A DNA stretch of 64,000 nt from the NCBI GenBank assembly GCA_963701015.1, contig OY969556.1:1736001-1800000 (forward strand), written 5' to 3'. Made by a program: the position numbers and the translations under genes. The notes under the pieces were generated by a model, which saw only the letters and a program-made list of their open reading frames with translations, made no database searches and was not told the origin of the DNA. Origin of the DNA: MFD09286-c1 sp963701015. GTDB taxonomy: Bacteria > Bacteroidota > Bacteroidia > Bacteroidales > DTGW01. This document shows, one piece after another, positions 16,756 through 25,789 of this stretch (within the stretch, counting starts at the first letter, position 1; each line of letters starts with the position of its first letter).

Positions 16756-18317
16756 GTACGTTGTGCTTTATTTTATTATATAGAAATTCAATATTTTTGT
16801 CATCCCTATTAATGTTTTTCAAGTGTCTAATTTATCAAATTAATATTTATCGGCATCCTTTTTTAACTTGTTTTTTCCATTTGCGTTATTTTTTATTGGA
16901 TTTTTTGTCCTGTTTTATCTCTTTTTTTTGACTTGACATACCTTTCCCATATAGAACTGTGAACCCTTATGCCCGTTTATAAATATAAGATGGATGGATA
17001 TTTATATCAAACTTACCTATTCTTTCTTTTGGTAAACGTATATCGAAAATAGTTTGTATATATTCCCGTTCTTGTTCACAAAAGCTGCAAATAAATGGAT
17101 TTACCCATTCCTTTTGGTTTTCCACTGACCCTTCATCTTTGTTTTGATACTCATCAGGTATTCTGCTTTTGGTTGAATATAACCCATAATAATGCACCAA
17201 TCGAAAATACCTATATGGCACATGTTGTAACAGTCGTGGAAAAAATTCTTTATAATGCAACTTTAAGATACGTTCAACTGGTTTGTTTTCTGTATCTATC
17301 GTTTTATAATCCTTATGCCTGAAACTAATATATTCCCCTTCTATTTCTGTTATCTTATATTCACTCAAACATGCCCGCTTTGAGTATCGGCCTATGTATC
17401 TTATCACCGCTGATGGGGCTTTCATCGGTGGCTCCAGGTGAATAATCCAATTCTTTTTATTTATCCGCCTTAAGAATCTTAGTAAGGCCATCCGGTCTTT
17501 AAATTTATGTTCTAATGTCCCATTATCATATAATGAAACTAAACTGTCCTCAAATTTAATCCTGAACTTATCCTGTAAGAACCTATAATTTACATAATCG
17601 CCTTTGATGGCCGTTAACTTTCCTGTTTCATTTGATATACCACCCCATGACACTATCATATGCACATGTACATGATATTCCTTGGTCTCCCCAAAGGTAT
17701 GAAGCACAGATATGATGCCCATTTTTATCTTGTACTTATGCTCTGCCCAATCCTTAAAGGTGTCGGCTGCTGTGCGCATTAACACATTTAATAATTCTTT
17801 CCCGTTACTTTTTATTATTGGATGCAATGCATGGGGTATAGTAAATACTACATGACGGTGGGGAACATCCATCATTTGACTTTTTATCTTTTCTGCCCAT
17901 TTTACTGTATCGCCCCAACTACACGTCGGGCAAAACCGGTTCCGGCAATTATGATATATCTCTACGACTTCTCCACAACTTTTGCATACGTATTCATCTA
18001 CGCCTAATACCGGGGTCCTACATACCCGTATAGCATTGACTGCCTTGTATTGTTCTATGCTTATTGGTGTAGTCGGATCCTGTATATAGGACTCCCAATG
18101 AGCTTCGAAAAACTCTGCTAACCTATATTGCTTCTCTGTAGCAGTCTCATTATTTGTATCGAACTTACACATATACTATTCGCTTAATGTTTGTATTACA
18201 AACAATCTACAAATAGTAATTTATTTGTTTCTTTTTAAAATATCAAGTGTATATTATAGATTAATTTTTATTTCTGTACATGCCATTATATGGGCTATGC
18301 AAAGCATTACGTACAAC
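16753..18317 (-). mobile_element. Cassette carrying an IS91-like transposase
   Basis: The cassette starts GTTGTACGTTGTGC (16753) and ends gcattacgtacaac (18317), complementary as in other cassettes, so a rolling-circle transposase gene sits inside an ordinary cassette. The 210 bases between the core and the gene 3' end include a T-rich stretch; ori/ter ends of IS91 type were not identified. Confidence 0.75.
16967..18172 (-). CDS. IS91-like (Y2/HUH) transposase
   Basis: 401 residues. N-terminal zinc-binding cysteines CKSCGEV and CRNRFCPTCSW (about 60-85), then PHRHVVFTIPHALHP, the HUH motif YHVHVHMIVSWGG (about 165-178), and the region with the probable catalytic tyrosines IRYIGRYSKR (about 260-270). 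This order is that of IS91/IS801-type transposases, which move by rolling-circle replication. Its 3' half is repeated at 29660-30299. Confidence 0.9.
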   Translation of the reverse strand: MCKFDTNNETATEKQYRLAEFFEAHWESYIQDPTTPISIEQYKAVNAIRVCRTPVLGVDEYVCKSCGEVVEIYHNCRNRFCPTCSWGDTVKWAEKIKSQMMDVPHRHVVFTIPHALHPIIKSNGKELLNVLMRTAADTFKDWAEHKYKIKMGIISVLHTFGETKEYHVHVHMIVSWGGISNETGKLTAIKGDYVNYRFLQDKFRIKFEDSLVSLYDNGTLEHKFKDRMALLRFLRRINKKNWIIHLEPPMKAPSAVIRYIGRYSKRACLSEYKITEIEGEYISFRHKDYKTIDTENKPVERILKLHYKEFFPRLLQHVPYRYFRLVHYYGLYSTKSRIPDEYQNKDEGSVENQKEWVNPFICSFCEQEREYIQTIFDIRLPKERIGKFDINIHPSYIYKRA

Positions 18318-18438
18318 GTTCGAGGATAAATTGCGTGCGGGATTTACTTGCATAATTTGTCAAAATATAACCAAATATAATTAAAAAGTATTACAATTGA
18401 AAACCCGCTGAAACCCGCATGAAATTTGAGCCGATGTT
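18315..18438 (-). repeat. attC-like site, chimera of class D start and class C
   Basis: It begins cgaggata like class D, continues aattgcgtgcggg as class C, and ends with the class C right arm. The outer arm therefore pairs poorly (aggata against gagcc). Confidence 0.8.
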
Positions 18439-18964
18439 ATGTGCCGGTATTAATTTTTTCTTTAGTTTTATTAATAAATTCTATCAAGTCAAAATATGAT
18501 GAGGCTCTAGATAAACTTGTTACTTTTACTAAATTTATTTGAATTTTCGAATCATCGAATATAATTGTTAACTCTTGCTTTGCAAATAATACCTTTTCTT
18601 TTGCTAAAGCTCGTATATAATCATCGTCAAAATAAATTATATCAAATCCTAAATCTTTTATTAAATCAATCATTAATTGCTTGTTCCTATCCTTACTTTG
18701 TCCTGTATCTATTATTGTAAATTTTCTGGCTCGCCATTCATTAAAGATCCTCATTGAAATAATAAAAATTATGAACAAACCAAAATAAATCACAAATTTT
18801 ATATTACTCTTTGATGAGAATATGGAAATAAAAACTAATATAAATATTGAAATTAAAATCAAAATTATAAATATGAATATAGATAATTGAAAATAATCTA
18901 TGAAATGTGTTCTATAAATAAGCAAATTCCTTTTCCTAGTTTTTTCTATGTCTATATCTCCCAT
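18437..18964 (-). CDS. Membrane protein of unknown function
   Basis: 175 residues; two helices (about 26-49 and 56-72), then FNEWRARKFTIIDTGQSKDRN and a soluble alpha/beta domain. The stop codon (18437-18439) is formed by the cassette core itself: the last codons are encoded by the variable cassette end. An IS3 element lies 53 bases upstream of the start and separates the gene from the repeat at 20413-20539. Confidence 0.65.
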   Translation of the reverse strand: MGDIDIEKTRKRNLLIYRTHFIDYFQLSIFIFIILILISIFILVFISIFSSKSNIKFVIYFGLFIIFIISMRIFNEWRARKFTIIDTGQSKDRNKQLMIDLIKDLGFDIIYFDDDYIRALAKEKVLFAKQELTIIFDDSKIQINLVKVTSLSRASSYFDLIEFINKTKEKINTGT

Positions 18965-19051
18965 ATCAAATGTAAATATATAAAATTAAATGATTAAAAC
19001 ATCTGTAAAAGTAATCCTGTATCGTCCTGATATAGGTTGACACTTTTTAAG

Positions 19052-19822
19052 TTAATAATTGTTTTCTAAAAATAAAGTTTTATTTGTTACCAGGGACATG
19101 TCCCTGGTAACAAATTTTGCTGGCCATTTTTTTAGCCTGTAATTATCCTTTTGATGCGCTATCATTGGTACCATTCCATGACAACTCATATGCGGTCTGT
19201 CGGTGTTATACAACCATATTGCATGCTTTATTTCTCGTCTGGCATCCTGTTCTCCTATAAAGCCTTCGCCGATATCATATTCATTCTTTAATATGCCATT
19301 CACTCGTTCAGCAACTGCATTCTCATACGGATCGTATTTACTGGTCATGCTTATTTGTATCCCATTGTCGTTTAACACTTGTACATAGGCTGGGTTACAA
19401 TACTGTAATCCCCGGTCGGAATGATGGATTAATACCCGCTGGGGATATCTCCTGTTCTTTATTGCCATTTTCAATGCCGTTATTGCATTTTTCGTCTTTA
19501 AGTTGTCTGATAACGTCCAACCCATGATTTGCTTTGAATATACATCAGTTAGTAGAAACAGGTACATAAAACCTTGCTTGGTCCTTATATACGTAATATC
19601 GCTTGCCAGTACCTGCTCTGCCCTGTTTATGTCAATATCCTTTATCAGATTCGGATATTTGTAAAACAGGTGTTTGCTCTGCGTAGTCTTTACATATCGC
19701 TTCCGGTACCTAATCAGCAAGTTTTCATCACGCAATATATCAAAGAACTTATCTCGGCCACACTTGATGTCCTTTGCCTGTAATTCAACTTGTATCTTAT
19801 CATACACTTTCTTACCTCCCAT
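19052..19822 (-). CDS. IS3-family transposase, orfB (DDE integrase domain)
   Basis: From the internal ATG 256 residues: ASDITYIRTKQG (first D), HHSDRGLQYCN (second D), YENAVAERVNGILKNEY (E), the DDE triad of the rve integrase core. The frame stays open upstream to about 19980 (GKAKVNVAHFCRLFGISRQGYYQ, the HTH_21 part), with no ATG, so the natural product is probably an OrfAB fusion made by -1 frameshifting on the AAAAG run at the end of orfA. Confidence 0.9.
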   Translation of the reverse strand: MGGKKVYDKIQVELQAKDIKCGRDKFFDILRDENLLIRYRKRYVKTTQSKHLFYKYPNLIKDIDINRAEQVLASDITYIRTKQGFMYLFLLTDVYSKQIMGWTLSDNLKTKNAITALKMAIKNRRYPQRVLIHHSDRGLQYCNPAYVQVLNDNGIQISMTSKYDPYENAVAERVNGILKNEYDIGEGFIGEQDARREIKHAIWLYNTDRPHMSCHGMVPMIAHQKDNYRLKKWPAKFVTRDMSLVTNKTLFLENNY

Positions 19823-19959
19823 ACGCTTGTGTTTCTTACGTACCTTACTTACTAGTTTAACAACCTCTTGTTTCTCTTTCTCATTCCTTTCATATCGATG
19901 TATCTTCTGATAATAACCCTGTCGGCTTATCCCGAATAACCTGCAAAAGTGTGCGACAT

Positions 19960-20340
19960 TTACTTTTGCTTTTCCATTGGAAGTGTCTTTATGAGCGATT
20001 CGGGTAAATACTTTTTTAATACTTCATCCCCATATTCTTCCCCTATGATGCCCATTACCGCCTTTAACACCTCATTCTCCCCCTGGCTCACCCTTAATTT
20101 GGCGCGCAGGTCTGCTAACTCTTGTCGTGGTGATTTGCCTCCCATTTCTTTTAACTTTTTATCAAAGTTACCATATTTCGATATCCATCTTGATATCGTC
20201 CGGCGATGTACTCCATATAACTTGGACGCCTGACTCTGTGAAAGTTTCCCGTTCTCTATCTGTTCTAAGATTTCTTTCTTGTACACGTAACTGTACTGGT
20301 TTTTCCACCTGTCACGTGCTAAGATTTCATAATCGCTCAT
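19960..20340 (-). CDS. IS3-family transposase, orfA (HTH)
   Basis: 126 residues; helix-turn-helix KLSQSQASKLYGVHRRTISRWISKYG (about 33-58) and a C-terminal leucine-rich coiled coil (QELADLRAKLRVSQGENEVLKAVMG). It binds the IS ends and overlaps the open orfB frame. Confidence 0.9.
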   Translation of the reverse strand: MSDYEILARDRWKNQYSYVYKKEILEQIENGKLSQSQASKLYGVHRRTISRWISKYGNFDKKLKEMGGKSPRQELADLRAKLRVSQGENEVLKAVMGIIGEEYGDEVLKKYLPESLIKTLPMEKQK

Positions 20341-20412
20341 AAATTGATCTCCTTTTCTTTTTTGAAAAGTGTCAACCTATATCAGGACAAGACATCCCAA
20401 TTACTGGCACAT

Positions 20413-20539
20413 AACGGTTGGCGCTATGAGCATGTGGCGGATTTCGGAGAACTGCTTTGTCAAAATATTTGCAAATAATAATTATATAAACTAACTTCGA
20501 AAATCATATAACTCCCGCCATTGCTTATGAGCGCGTGTT
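20413..20539 (-). repeat. attC-like site, class E
   Basis: Same arms as 11649-11775 (cgctatgagcatgtggcgg). Any promoter in it is now 1.4 kb from the gene at 18437-18964 because of the IS3 insertion. Confidence 0.8.
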
Positions 20540-20549
20540 AGGCAACGTT

Positions 20550-21686
20550 TTATTTTATTATTTTTAAAATTGGATAGGTAATCATTTGACTTTTTATATC
20601 TAAAATCCCAAACTCAGAAATATATCCAGAAAAAGATTTATCACCAGCAAAATTTGTGTCCTTTATATTAAAAGTCATTTTGTTTTTGGTTGTATATTCG
20701 CCCAAATCGGAAACGTCAACTTCTGTAATCTTATGTAAAGATTGAAAAATCACTTTATTATCAAGAACTCGAAAATCCTTTATAATATCTAACTTTTTAT
20801 TTGAAATAGCTCTTAAAGCTGATAGTTGCTTGTACCCATTATCTATTTTGTATATTGAATTATTAATTAGCACATAATTCGAACTATCACAATTTAATTT
20901 ATCAAAAAGGATTTTATCTGCGCTTGATTTGAATTTAAATTTTAAAGTCTTGTCAAGGAATAGATTAAAGCTATCTGTAACTGAGTTGTAAATTACAGAA
21001 ATATTATCGTTATATAAAAATGGAGATTGATTATTGTTGGCTTCGTAAACAACGCTAGCATCATTTTTTGATAATCTGATTACTGAGTATTTAGTGCTAG
21101 TTTTAGCTGTTCCTATCATTGCCCCCGCAGTATAAGATTCATAAAACGCTGACGAGATAGATTTTCCAATCAAGAAAGAATTTGCAATTAGTCCTATTTC
21201 CTTCACAAAACCCGTATTTAAATCTAAAATAACTTTACGAGAAAATTCATTGCCATATCCCTCAAAAATGACAAAATCCTTAAACCATAATACAGCCTCA
21301 TGTTGACGAACATTTTTTATTATTGTTATTAAAATTTTGTCTTTATTATAAATATTTGCATTACAAGTCCCTGCAAAAAAATTATTTCTTGATGGAACAT
21401 AAGAATATTCGACATAATATTTTTTATCAGGAGAATTAATAATGTTTTTATTTAAAATCAGTTCTTTTGAAACAGTATCATTTTCATCAATTAAAATATT
21501 GTTTAATGAAACTTCGTCAGAGTTCAATAAATCATTTGGATTAAAACTAAAATCATTTAAAGAACAATAATTTGAAATTAATACATATTCCTTCTCCCTT
21601 ATCACAATTGGACCTTTTGTTTTACAGGAAACAACCAAAAACAATACTAAAATTGTAAAAATCACATATTGAAAATTCTTTTTCAT
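20550..21686 (-). CDS. Large lipoprotein of unknown function
   Basis: Start set at 21686 (MKKNFQYVIFTILVLFLVVSC). 378 residues, lipobox LVVSC. Repeated motifs (LLNSDEVSLNNILIDEND; SPDKKYYVEYSYVPSRNN; VLDNKVIFQSLHKITEVDVSDLG) suggest a beta-propeller; inference. Cassette ends GTTAGGCAACG / atgttgcctaac. Confidence 0.7.
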   Translation of the reverse strand: MKKNFQYVIFTILVLFLVVSCKTKGPIVIREKEYVLISNYCSLNDFSFNPNDLLNSDEVSLNNILIDENDTVSKELILNKNIINSPDKKYYVEYSYVPSRNNFFAGTCNANIYNKDKILITIIKNVRQHEAVLWFKDFVIFEGYGNEFSRKVILDLNTGFVKEIGLIANSFLIGKSISSAFYESYTAGAMIGTAKTSTKYSVIRLSKNDASVVYEANNNQSPFLYNDNISVIYNSVTDSFNLFLDKTLKFKFKSSADKILFDKLNCDSSNYVLINNSIYKIDNGYKQLSALRAISNKKLDIIKDFRVLDNKVIFQSLHKITEVDVSDLGEYTTKNKMTFNIKDTNFAGDKSFSGYISEFGILDIKSQMITYPILKIIK

Positions 21687-21733
21687 AATTCTATATATCA
21701 ATCATATTTTTTGCGTTTTTGAAAATGTTGCCT

Positions 21734-21857
21734 AACGTTCCCCGGCTACACCGCAGTGCGGGATTTACTTGCAATATTTGTCAAGTTGCACAAATATAAC
21801 AAAAACTTACAAACCTTTGCAAACCGCTATAACCCGCATTGGGTGTGAACCGGTGTT
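21734..21857 (-). repeat. attC-like site, class A
   Basis: Class A arms and both promoter boxes, facing the gene starting at 21686. Confidence 0.85.
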
Positions 21858-21872
21858 ACCGGTAGTATTATT

Positions 21873-22328
21873 TTATTTGCTTTCTCTTCGAAAAAAATCG
21901 TTATACAATTCGTTTGTAGTTATAATCCGAGAATATCCCTTGCCAATAAGCCCATTGGTTAATTTAATATCTCCCGACCATAAGCGGCCACGTACGTAGT
22001 CATTAATCGCTATAAATGCAGTATCATCAATGTCAATATCTTTACATAACTCATAAGCCTTCTGATAGAATGTTTTAGGAATTATAGAATGATTTAGAAT
22101 TTTAATATTGCTCATAATCAGAACAAACAATTCAACAAACCTATCCTCACTTAGCTTACCAATACTTTTTATTCTTTCCTTATGCTCTATCAACTCTGAG
22201 CGGATATACTCAGGGGCATAAAAATCATAATATTTTGTTCCGTTTAATAGTATTTGTCCAATCCGACTGTTTATGTTGAGAAATGTACTAAACGCAACAT
22301 TCGTATCAACAACTATTATTCGTTTCAT
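21873..22328 (-). CDS. PIN-domain toxin (VapC-like)
   Basis: 151 residues. N-terminal VVDTNVAFS (acidic residue 1 of the PIN site), YIRSELIEH (central E), DIDIDDTAFIAINDY and LWSGDIKLTNGL (C-terminal acidic residues). This is the PIN RNase fold; members cleave tRNA or rRNA. It overlaps the antitoxin gene upstream by 4 bases (ATGA type). Confidence 0.85.
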   Translation of the reverse strand: MKRIIVVDTNVAFSTFLNINSRIGQILLNGTKYYDFYAPEYIRSELIEHKERIKSIGKLSEDRFVELFVLIMSNIKILNHSIIPKTFYQKAYELCKDIDIDDTAFIAINDYVRGRLWSGDIKLTNGLIGKGYSRIITTNELYNDFFRRESK

Positions 22329-22531
22329 GAGAGACCAATTTCTTTCTTAATTCGCTCCCATCGTCCTTTCTTTGCCTCTAAAACAAGATTATCAACATCG
22401 GACTGTGTTGCTTTTGAATCCGCAGTTAACTCTTCATATCGCAAATAGTCCATAATCGACTGAATCCGTGAGGATGTCATATTGCTAGGTATTCGAACCA
22501 ATAGCTCATTATTTATACGTTCAACTATCAT
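22325..22531 (-). CDS. Antitoxin partner of PIN toxin
   Basis: 68 residues, MIVERINNELLVRIPSNM at the start (short strand, DNA-binding look) and a C-terminal helix LVLEAKKGRWERIKKEIGLS likely to block the toxin. First gene of the pair and coupled to it. Confidence 0.75.
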   Translation of the reverse strand: MIVERINNELLVRIPSNMTSSRIQSIMDYLRYEELTADSKATQSDVDNLVLEAKKGRWERIKKEIGLS

Positions 22532-22614
22532 ATCATACTTTTCCTCAAAGATACATATTTTTTGAAATTCTGCCAGTTATTCAGCAAGTTGCGCTGGATC
22601 AAAATATTGCCGGT

Positions 22615-22737
22615 AACGTTTCCCGGCTACACCGCAGTGCGGGATTTACTTGTAATATTTGTCAAGTTGCACAAATGTAACAAAAACTTACCGAACTTTG
22701 CAAACCGCTAAAACCCGCATTGGGTGTAACCGGTGTT
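22615..22737 (-). repeat. attC-like site, class A'
   Basis: As class A, but the right arm reads gggtgtaaccgg, lacking the extra GA of class A, so the stem has fewer unpaired bases. Minus-strand boxes TTTG and TACATTTG present. Confidence 0.85.
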
Positions 22738-22759
22738 GGGCGCTGGCATTTTTTATTTA

Positions 22760-23698
22760 TCACTCCTCCCAATACTCTGTCCCATTAGAGTTTATATATC
22801 CTTTTGAAGTTAAAAAAACATCAAGTCCCCTATCATTATTGCAAATTGAGTCATTGTATTTTTTTACTATAAAATCATGTTTACAATCAATAACTACGTT
22901 CTTTTTTATATCCAATAGTCCCCTATTATTTTTTAGTTCTAAAACTGCAAAACCATCCTTTATATACTCCAAATCAATATTATCATAAATGGTTTGAACT
23001 ATTATATGCCCCTTATTATCTATAAGTCCATACTCTAATTCATATCCGATTTTTTTTCCATGATATTTACTAAGTCCAACTTTTGCAACTCCAAAATGAA
23101 AGTCTTCAGCATAATCATAGTTGAAATCTGTAAGCAAATTACCCTCTTTATCAATATAACTATATTTAAACCATAGATTAATACCATCAGCAACTCTAGC
23201 AAATCCATTTCTAAATGGTCCGTGATATCGAGTTGAACTATCATCATAGTAAACTCCGATTCGCACGTATTTGTAGTCAATTATTAACTTCCCTTCTTGA
23301 TTAATAAATCCCCATTTTTTATCTTTTAGCACGCCAGCTAAGCCTTCAGTGAAATTTGTAACTTCATCAAAAATAGGAGCTATTATAATTTCACCTAATT
23401 CATTTACAAAACCCTTTTTTTTGTTCTTTTCTATTATTCCCAATCCTTCGTAAAAATATCTGTCATATGAGGAGTTGAATCCAAAAAATCTAGGTTCATA
23501 TCCATCAGGTATTATATTATCCCCAAATTTATTAATAATATTAATTATGGGCTTATTAGGAAGATACACAATTGCAAATCCTTCAAAATAATTTTTCACC
23601 ATTGAATATTTTGGTTCTATTCTAATTTCTTTTTTTTCATTACAGAATCCCCATCTATCAGACTTTCTAAAAGGAATTAATAAATCATTATCATACAT
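22760..23698 (-). CDS. WG-repeat protein
   Basis: 312 residues made of about seven WG repeats (RWGFCNEKKEIRIEPKYS, KGFVNELGEIIIAPIFDEV, KWGFINQEGKLIIDYKY, and others), each ending in a buried aromatic. WG repeats form beta-rich scaffolds; function unknown. No signal peptide, so probably cytoplasmic. Single gene in its cassette (ends GTTGGGCGCTG / cttgcgcccaac). Confidence 0.85.
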   Translation of the reverse strand: MYDNDLLIPFRKSDRWGFCNEKKEIRIEPKYSMVKNYFEGFAIVYLPNKPIINIINKFGDNIIPDGYEPRFFGFNSSYDRYFYEGLGIIEKNKKKGFVNELGEIIIAPIFDEVTNFTEGLAGVLKDKKWGFINQEGKLIIDYKYVRIGVYYDDSSTRYHGPFRNGFARVADGINLWFKYSYIDKEGNLLTDFNYDYAEDFHFGVAKVGLSKYHGKKIGYELEYGLIDNKGHIIVQTIYDNIDLEYIKDGFAVLELKNNRGLLDIKKNVVIDCKHDFIVKKYNDSICNNDRGLDVFLTSKGYINSNGTEYWEE

Positions 23699-23764
23699 AT
23701 CAACATTGATTTTCGATAACCAAGAAACATTTCAAATTAGCACTACTATATTCTGCTTGCGCCC

Positions 23765-23888
23765 AACGTTTCCCGGCTACACCGCAGTGCGGGTTTTACT
23801 TGCAATATTTGTCAAGTTACACAAATATAACAAAAACTTACCGAACTTTGCAAACCGCTATAACCCGCATTGGGTGTGAACCGGTGTT
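23765..23888 (-). repeat. attC-like site, class A
   Basis: Class A arms with intact promoter boxes. Confidence 0.85.
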
Positions 23889-23896
23889 ATGGCCAG

Positions 23897-24817
23897 TTAA
23901 TTTTTCATTTTCATCACCTTATTAATTGATATTTGGTCTTTATCAACCAGTTTAACAAGGTAGACTTCATCAGGTAAATCTGATATATCAATCATGTTAG
24001 TATTTAATTTTTTAGATAATATAAGTTTTCCTTGTAAATTATAAATCAAGATTGCAACATCAGAATTATTATCAATTTTGAAATATAGCTTATTTATTGC
24101 TGGATTTGGATATAAAATAGTTTGACCTTTAGAAGCTAAACTAAAACTACTAAAATTATCCCCCTTAATACATCGAACAGATAGCCCATAATTCTTTGAA
24201 TAAGTAAATTGACTTACAATACTCTGTTCATGCATCAAACATATAACCCATGCATTATCTGAATAAACAGGATCTTCAGTTAAACTCCACCAACAACCAT
24301 AGTTACCAACACCACTATATGGTCCTGATTTAGGAATGCGCACTCCACCTGGAAGTGCTGTAAAACCACTCTTGTTTGTTGCAACATTAATATTAGTCCA
24401 ATGCGTTGTACCAACTTCTTTTAATGCATATCCAGCCAAACTAAAACCTCCTAAAAAATTCATTAAACTAGACCACTCATCGTTAGACGGTACATGCCAT
24501 CCTTGGGGACAGACATTTCGATTATCAGTAATTGCATTCCAAGTATATAATCTTCCATATATGGCAATCATACTGTCATTTTCTCCATAACCCCACTGGT
24601 ACTTTGCTAGGTTAGCATTCGATAAATTTGTTGTGTCTGACGTAGTGCCAATATTATCACCATTATTATATTTAGTTACCTTTAAATTCTCACCTAACCA
24701 TTCTTGTGTCCCAATTAAAACAGTATTATAGATATTTCCATCAACATCAGTTATTGTCTGCGCATTAGAATAGAAAACATTTATAAAGACGTAAGTTAAA
24801 AATAAAAGTTTTTTCAT
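23897..24817 (-). CDS. FISUMP-domain secreted protein with T9SS sorting tail
   Basis: 306 residues. Signal peptide to about 19 (FYSNAQ); FISUMP domain (TDVDGNIYNTVLIGTQEWLGENLKVTKYNNG ... CPQGWHVPSNDEWSSL ... SVRCIKG) at about 22-220; type A sorting domain for the type IX secretion system at about 230-306 (YPNPAINKLYF ... VMKMKN). It would be exported across the outer membrane and released or anchored. The cassette ends GTTATGGCCAG are shared with the zeta cassette at 4973. Confidence 0.88.
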   Translation of the reverse strand: MKKLLFLTYVFINVFYSNAQTITDVDGNIYNTVLIGTQEWLGENLKVTKYNNGDNIGTTSDTTNLSNANLAKYQWGYGENDSMIAIYGRLYTWNAITDNRNVCPQGWHVPSNDEWSSLMNFLGGFSLAGYALKEVGTTHWTNINVATNKSGFTALPGGVRIPKSGPYSGVGNYGCWWSLTEDPVYSDNAWVICLMHEQSIVSQFTYSKNYGLSVRCIKGDNFSSFSLASKGQTILYPNPAINKLYFKIDNNSDVAILIYNLQGKLILSKKLNTNMIDISDLPDEVYLVKLVDKDQISINKVMKMKN

Positions 24818-24860
24818 CCTTTAAAATTTAAAATTAATAGAATTTATTTTAATTGGCCAT

Positions 24861-24984
24861 AACGTTTGCGGCTAAATTGCGTGCGGGATTTAATTGCATA
24901 ATTTGTCAAAATATAGCCAAAAATAATTAAAAAGAATTACATTTGAAAATCCTCTGAAACCCGCATGAAATTTGAGCCGATGTT
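24861..24984 (-). repeat. attC-like site, class C
   Basis: Class C arms; core reads caaaatatagcc and aaaaataatt, so the TATATTTG box has drifted to TATTTTTG. Confidence 0.82.
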
Positions 24985-24993
24985 GGTGGCTGG

Positions 24994-25620
24994 TTATCTG
25001 TTTTCAATAATATCTGTGCCATGAATATGAATTTCTCTTGACTTTTTAATATTTTCATCCGTTCTTGTCAAAAGTTTTATTATACTTAATTTAAGTTTTG
25101 TTTTTGAATTGTCTATTGTTTTTACAATTATTTGAAGAATATCTTGTTCGTCTACTAAATATTTATCATAATCTGCATCGATAATTTCTTTGTCAACAAT
25201 AAATAATACTGAATCATTTTTAATATTTGTATATTTTAATTTTAAGTCATTTAATGAAATTAGTTTTGCATTATATGTTCCAATAATCTTTATATGAATT
25301 TGTCCATAATATTTTACATTATCAATATAGATTGTACCTTTATCAACATTTATACTTTCTATCATTTCAGGTTTTAAAGTTTGTAAAATAGTCTTACTTA
25401 CTAAAATCCCATTTATATAATATGCTGGATTTTGCTTAGAACTAGATGTATTTAAATATATTACCTTTGGGAATGTATCAAATAAATCACTATTATTTTG
25501 ACTATCAATTATAATTTTTATATTTTTATCTACGCTTATTTGCTCTAATTTAGAACTATCTCTTTGACTATAAATATTTATAGTAATCATCGTAAATAAA
25601 ATAAATAAAATATTTCTCAT
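24994..25620 (-). CDS. Secreted protein with a TonB-plug-like segment
   Basis: 208 residues; signal peptide to about 18 (INIYSQ). PAYYINGILVSKTILQTLKPEMIESINVDKG resembles the plug-domain motif (..IDG....l..i.p..I.sI.VlK) found in TonB-dependent receptors and in small secreted Bacteroidota proteins. No barrel follows. The stop codon is within 15 bases of the cassette core. Confidence 0.7.
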   Translation of the reverse strand: MRNILFILFTMITINIYSQRDSSKLEQISVDKNIKIIIDSQNNSDLFDTFPKVIYLNTSSSKQNPAYYINGILVSKTILQTLKPEMIESINVDKGTIYIDNVKYYGQIHIKIIGTYNAKLISLNDLKLKYTNIKNDSVLFIVDKEIIDADYDKYLVDEQDILQIIVKTIDNSKTKLKLSIIKLLTRTDENIKKSREIHIHGTDIIENR

Positions 25621-25654
25621 ATCTAATTTTGTTTTGTTTTTTTAACTTGCCACC

Positions 25655-25777
25655 AACGTTCCTCGGCTATGTAAAGTGCGGGATTTACTTGCAGAATAAA
25701 TCCCACTACACAAATATAATTAGAAAGCACTGAACTTGCAAACCCTCTATAACCCGCATTTTATATGAGCCGATGTT
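25655..25777 (-). repeat. attC-like site, class B
   Basis: Class B arms, both promoter boxes intact. Confidence 0.85.
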
Positions 25778-25789
25778 ATGGGCTGTAAA

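Larger units (their letters stand above)
19018..20394 (-). mobile_element. IS3-family insertion sequence, 1377 bp, TSD TCC
   Basis: Ends TGTATCGTCCTGATATAGG and, inverted, TGTCTTGTCCTGATATAGG, with TG...CA tips typical of IS3. Flanked by a 3-bp direct repeat TCC (19015-19017 and 20395-20397). Contains orfA and orfB. It lies in the 5' leader of the cassette gene at 18437-18964, between that gene and the upstream repeat. Confidence 0.92.

Noticed and set aside
16610..16931. Open frames over the class F site and downstream T-rich stretch (both strands)
   Set aside because: They are identical at 29200-29624 because of the duplicated site, have no family likeness, and cross the cassette boundary.
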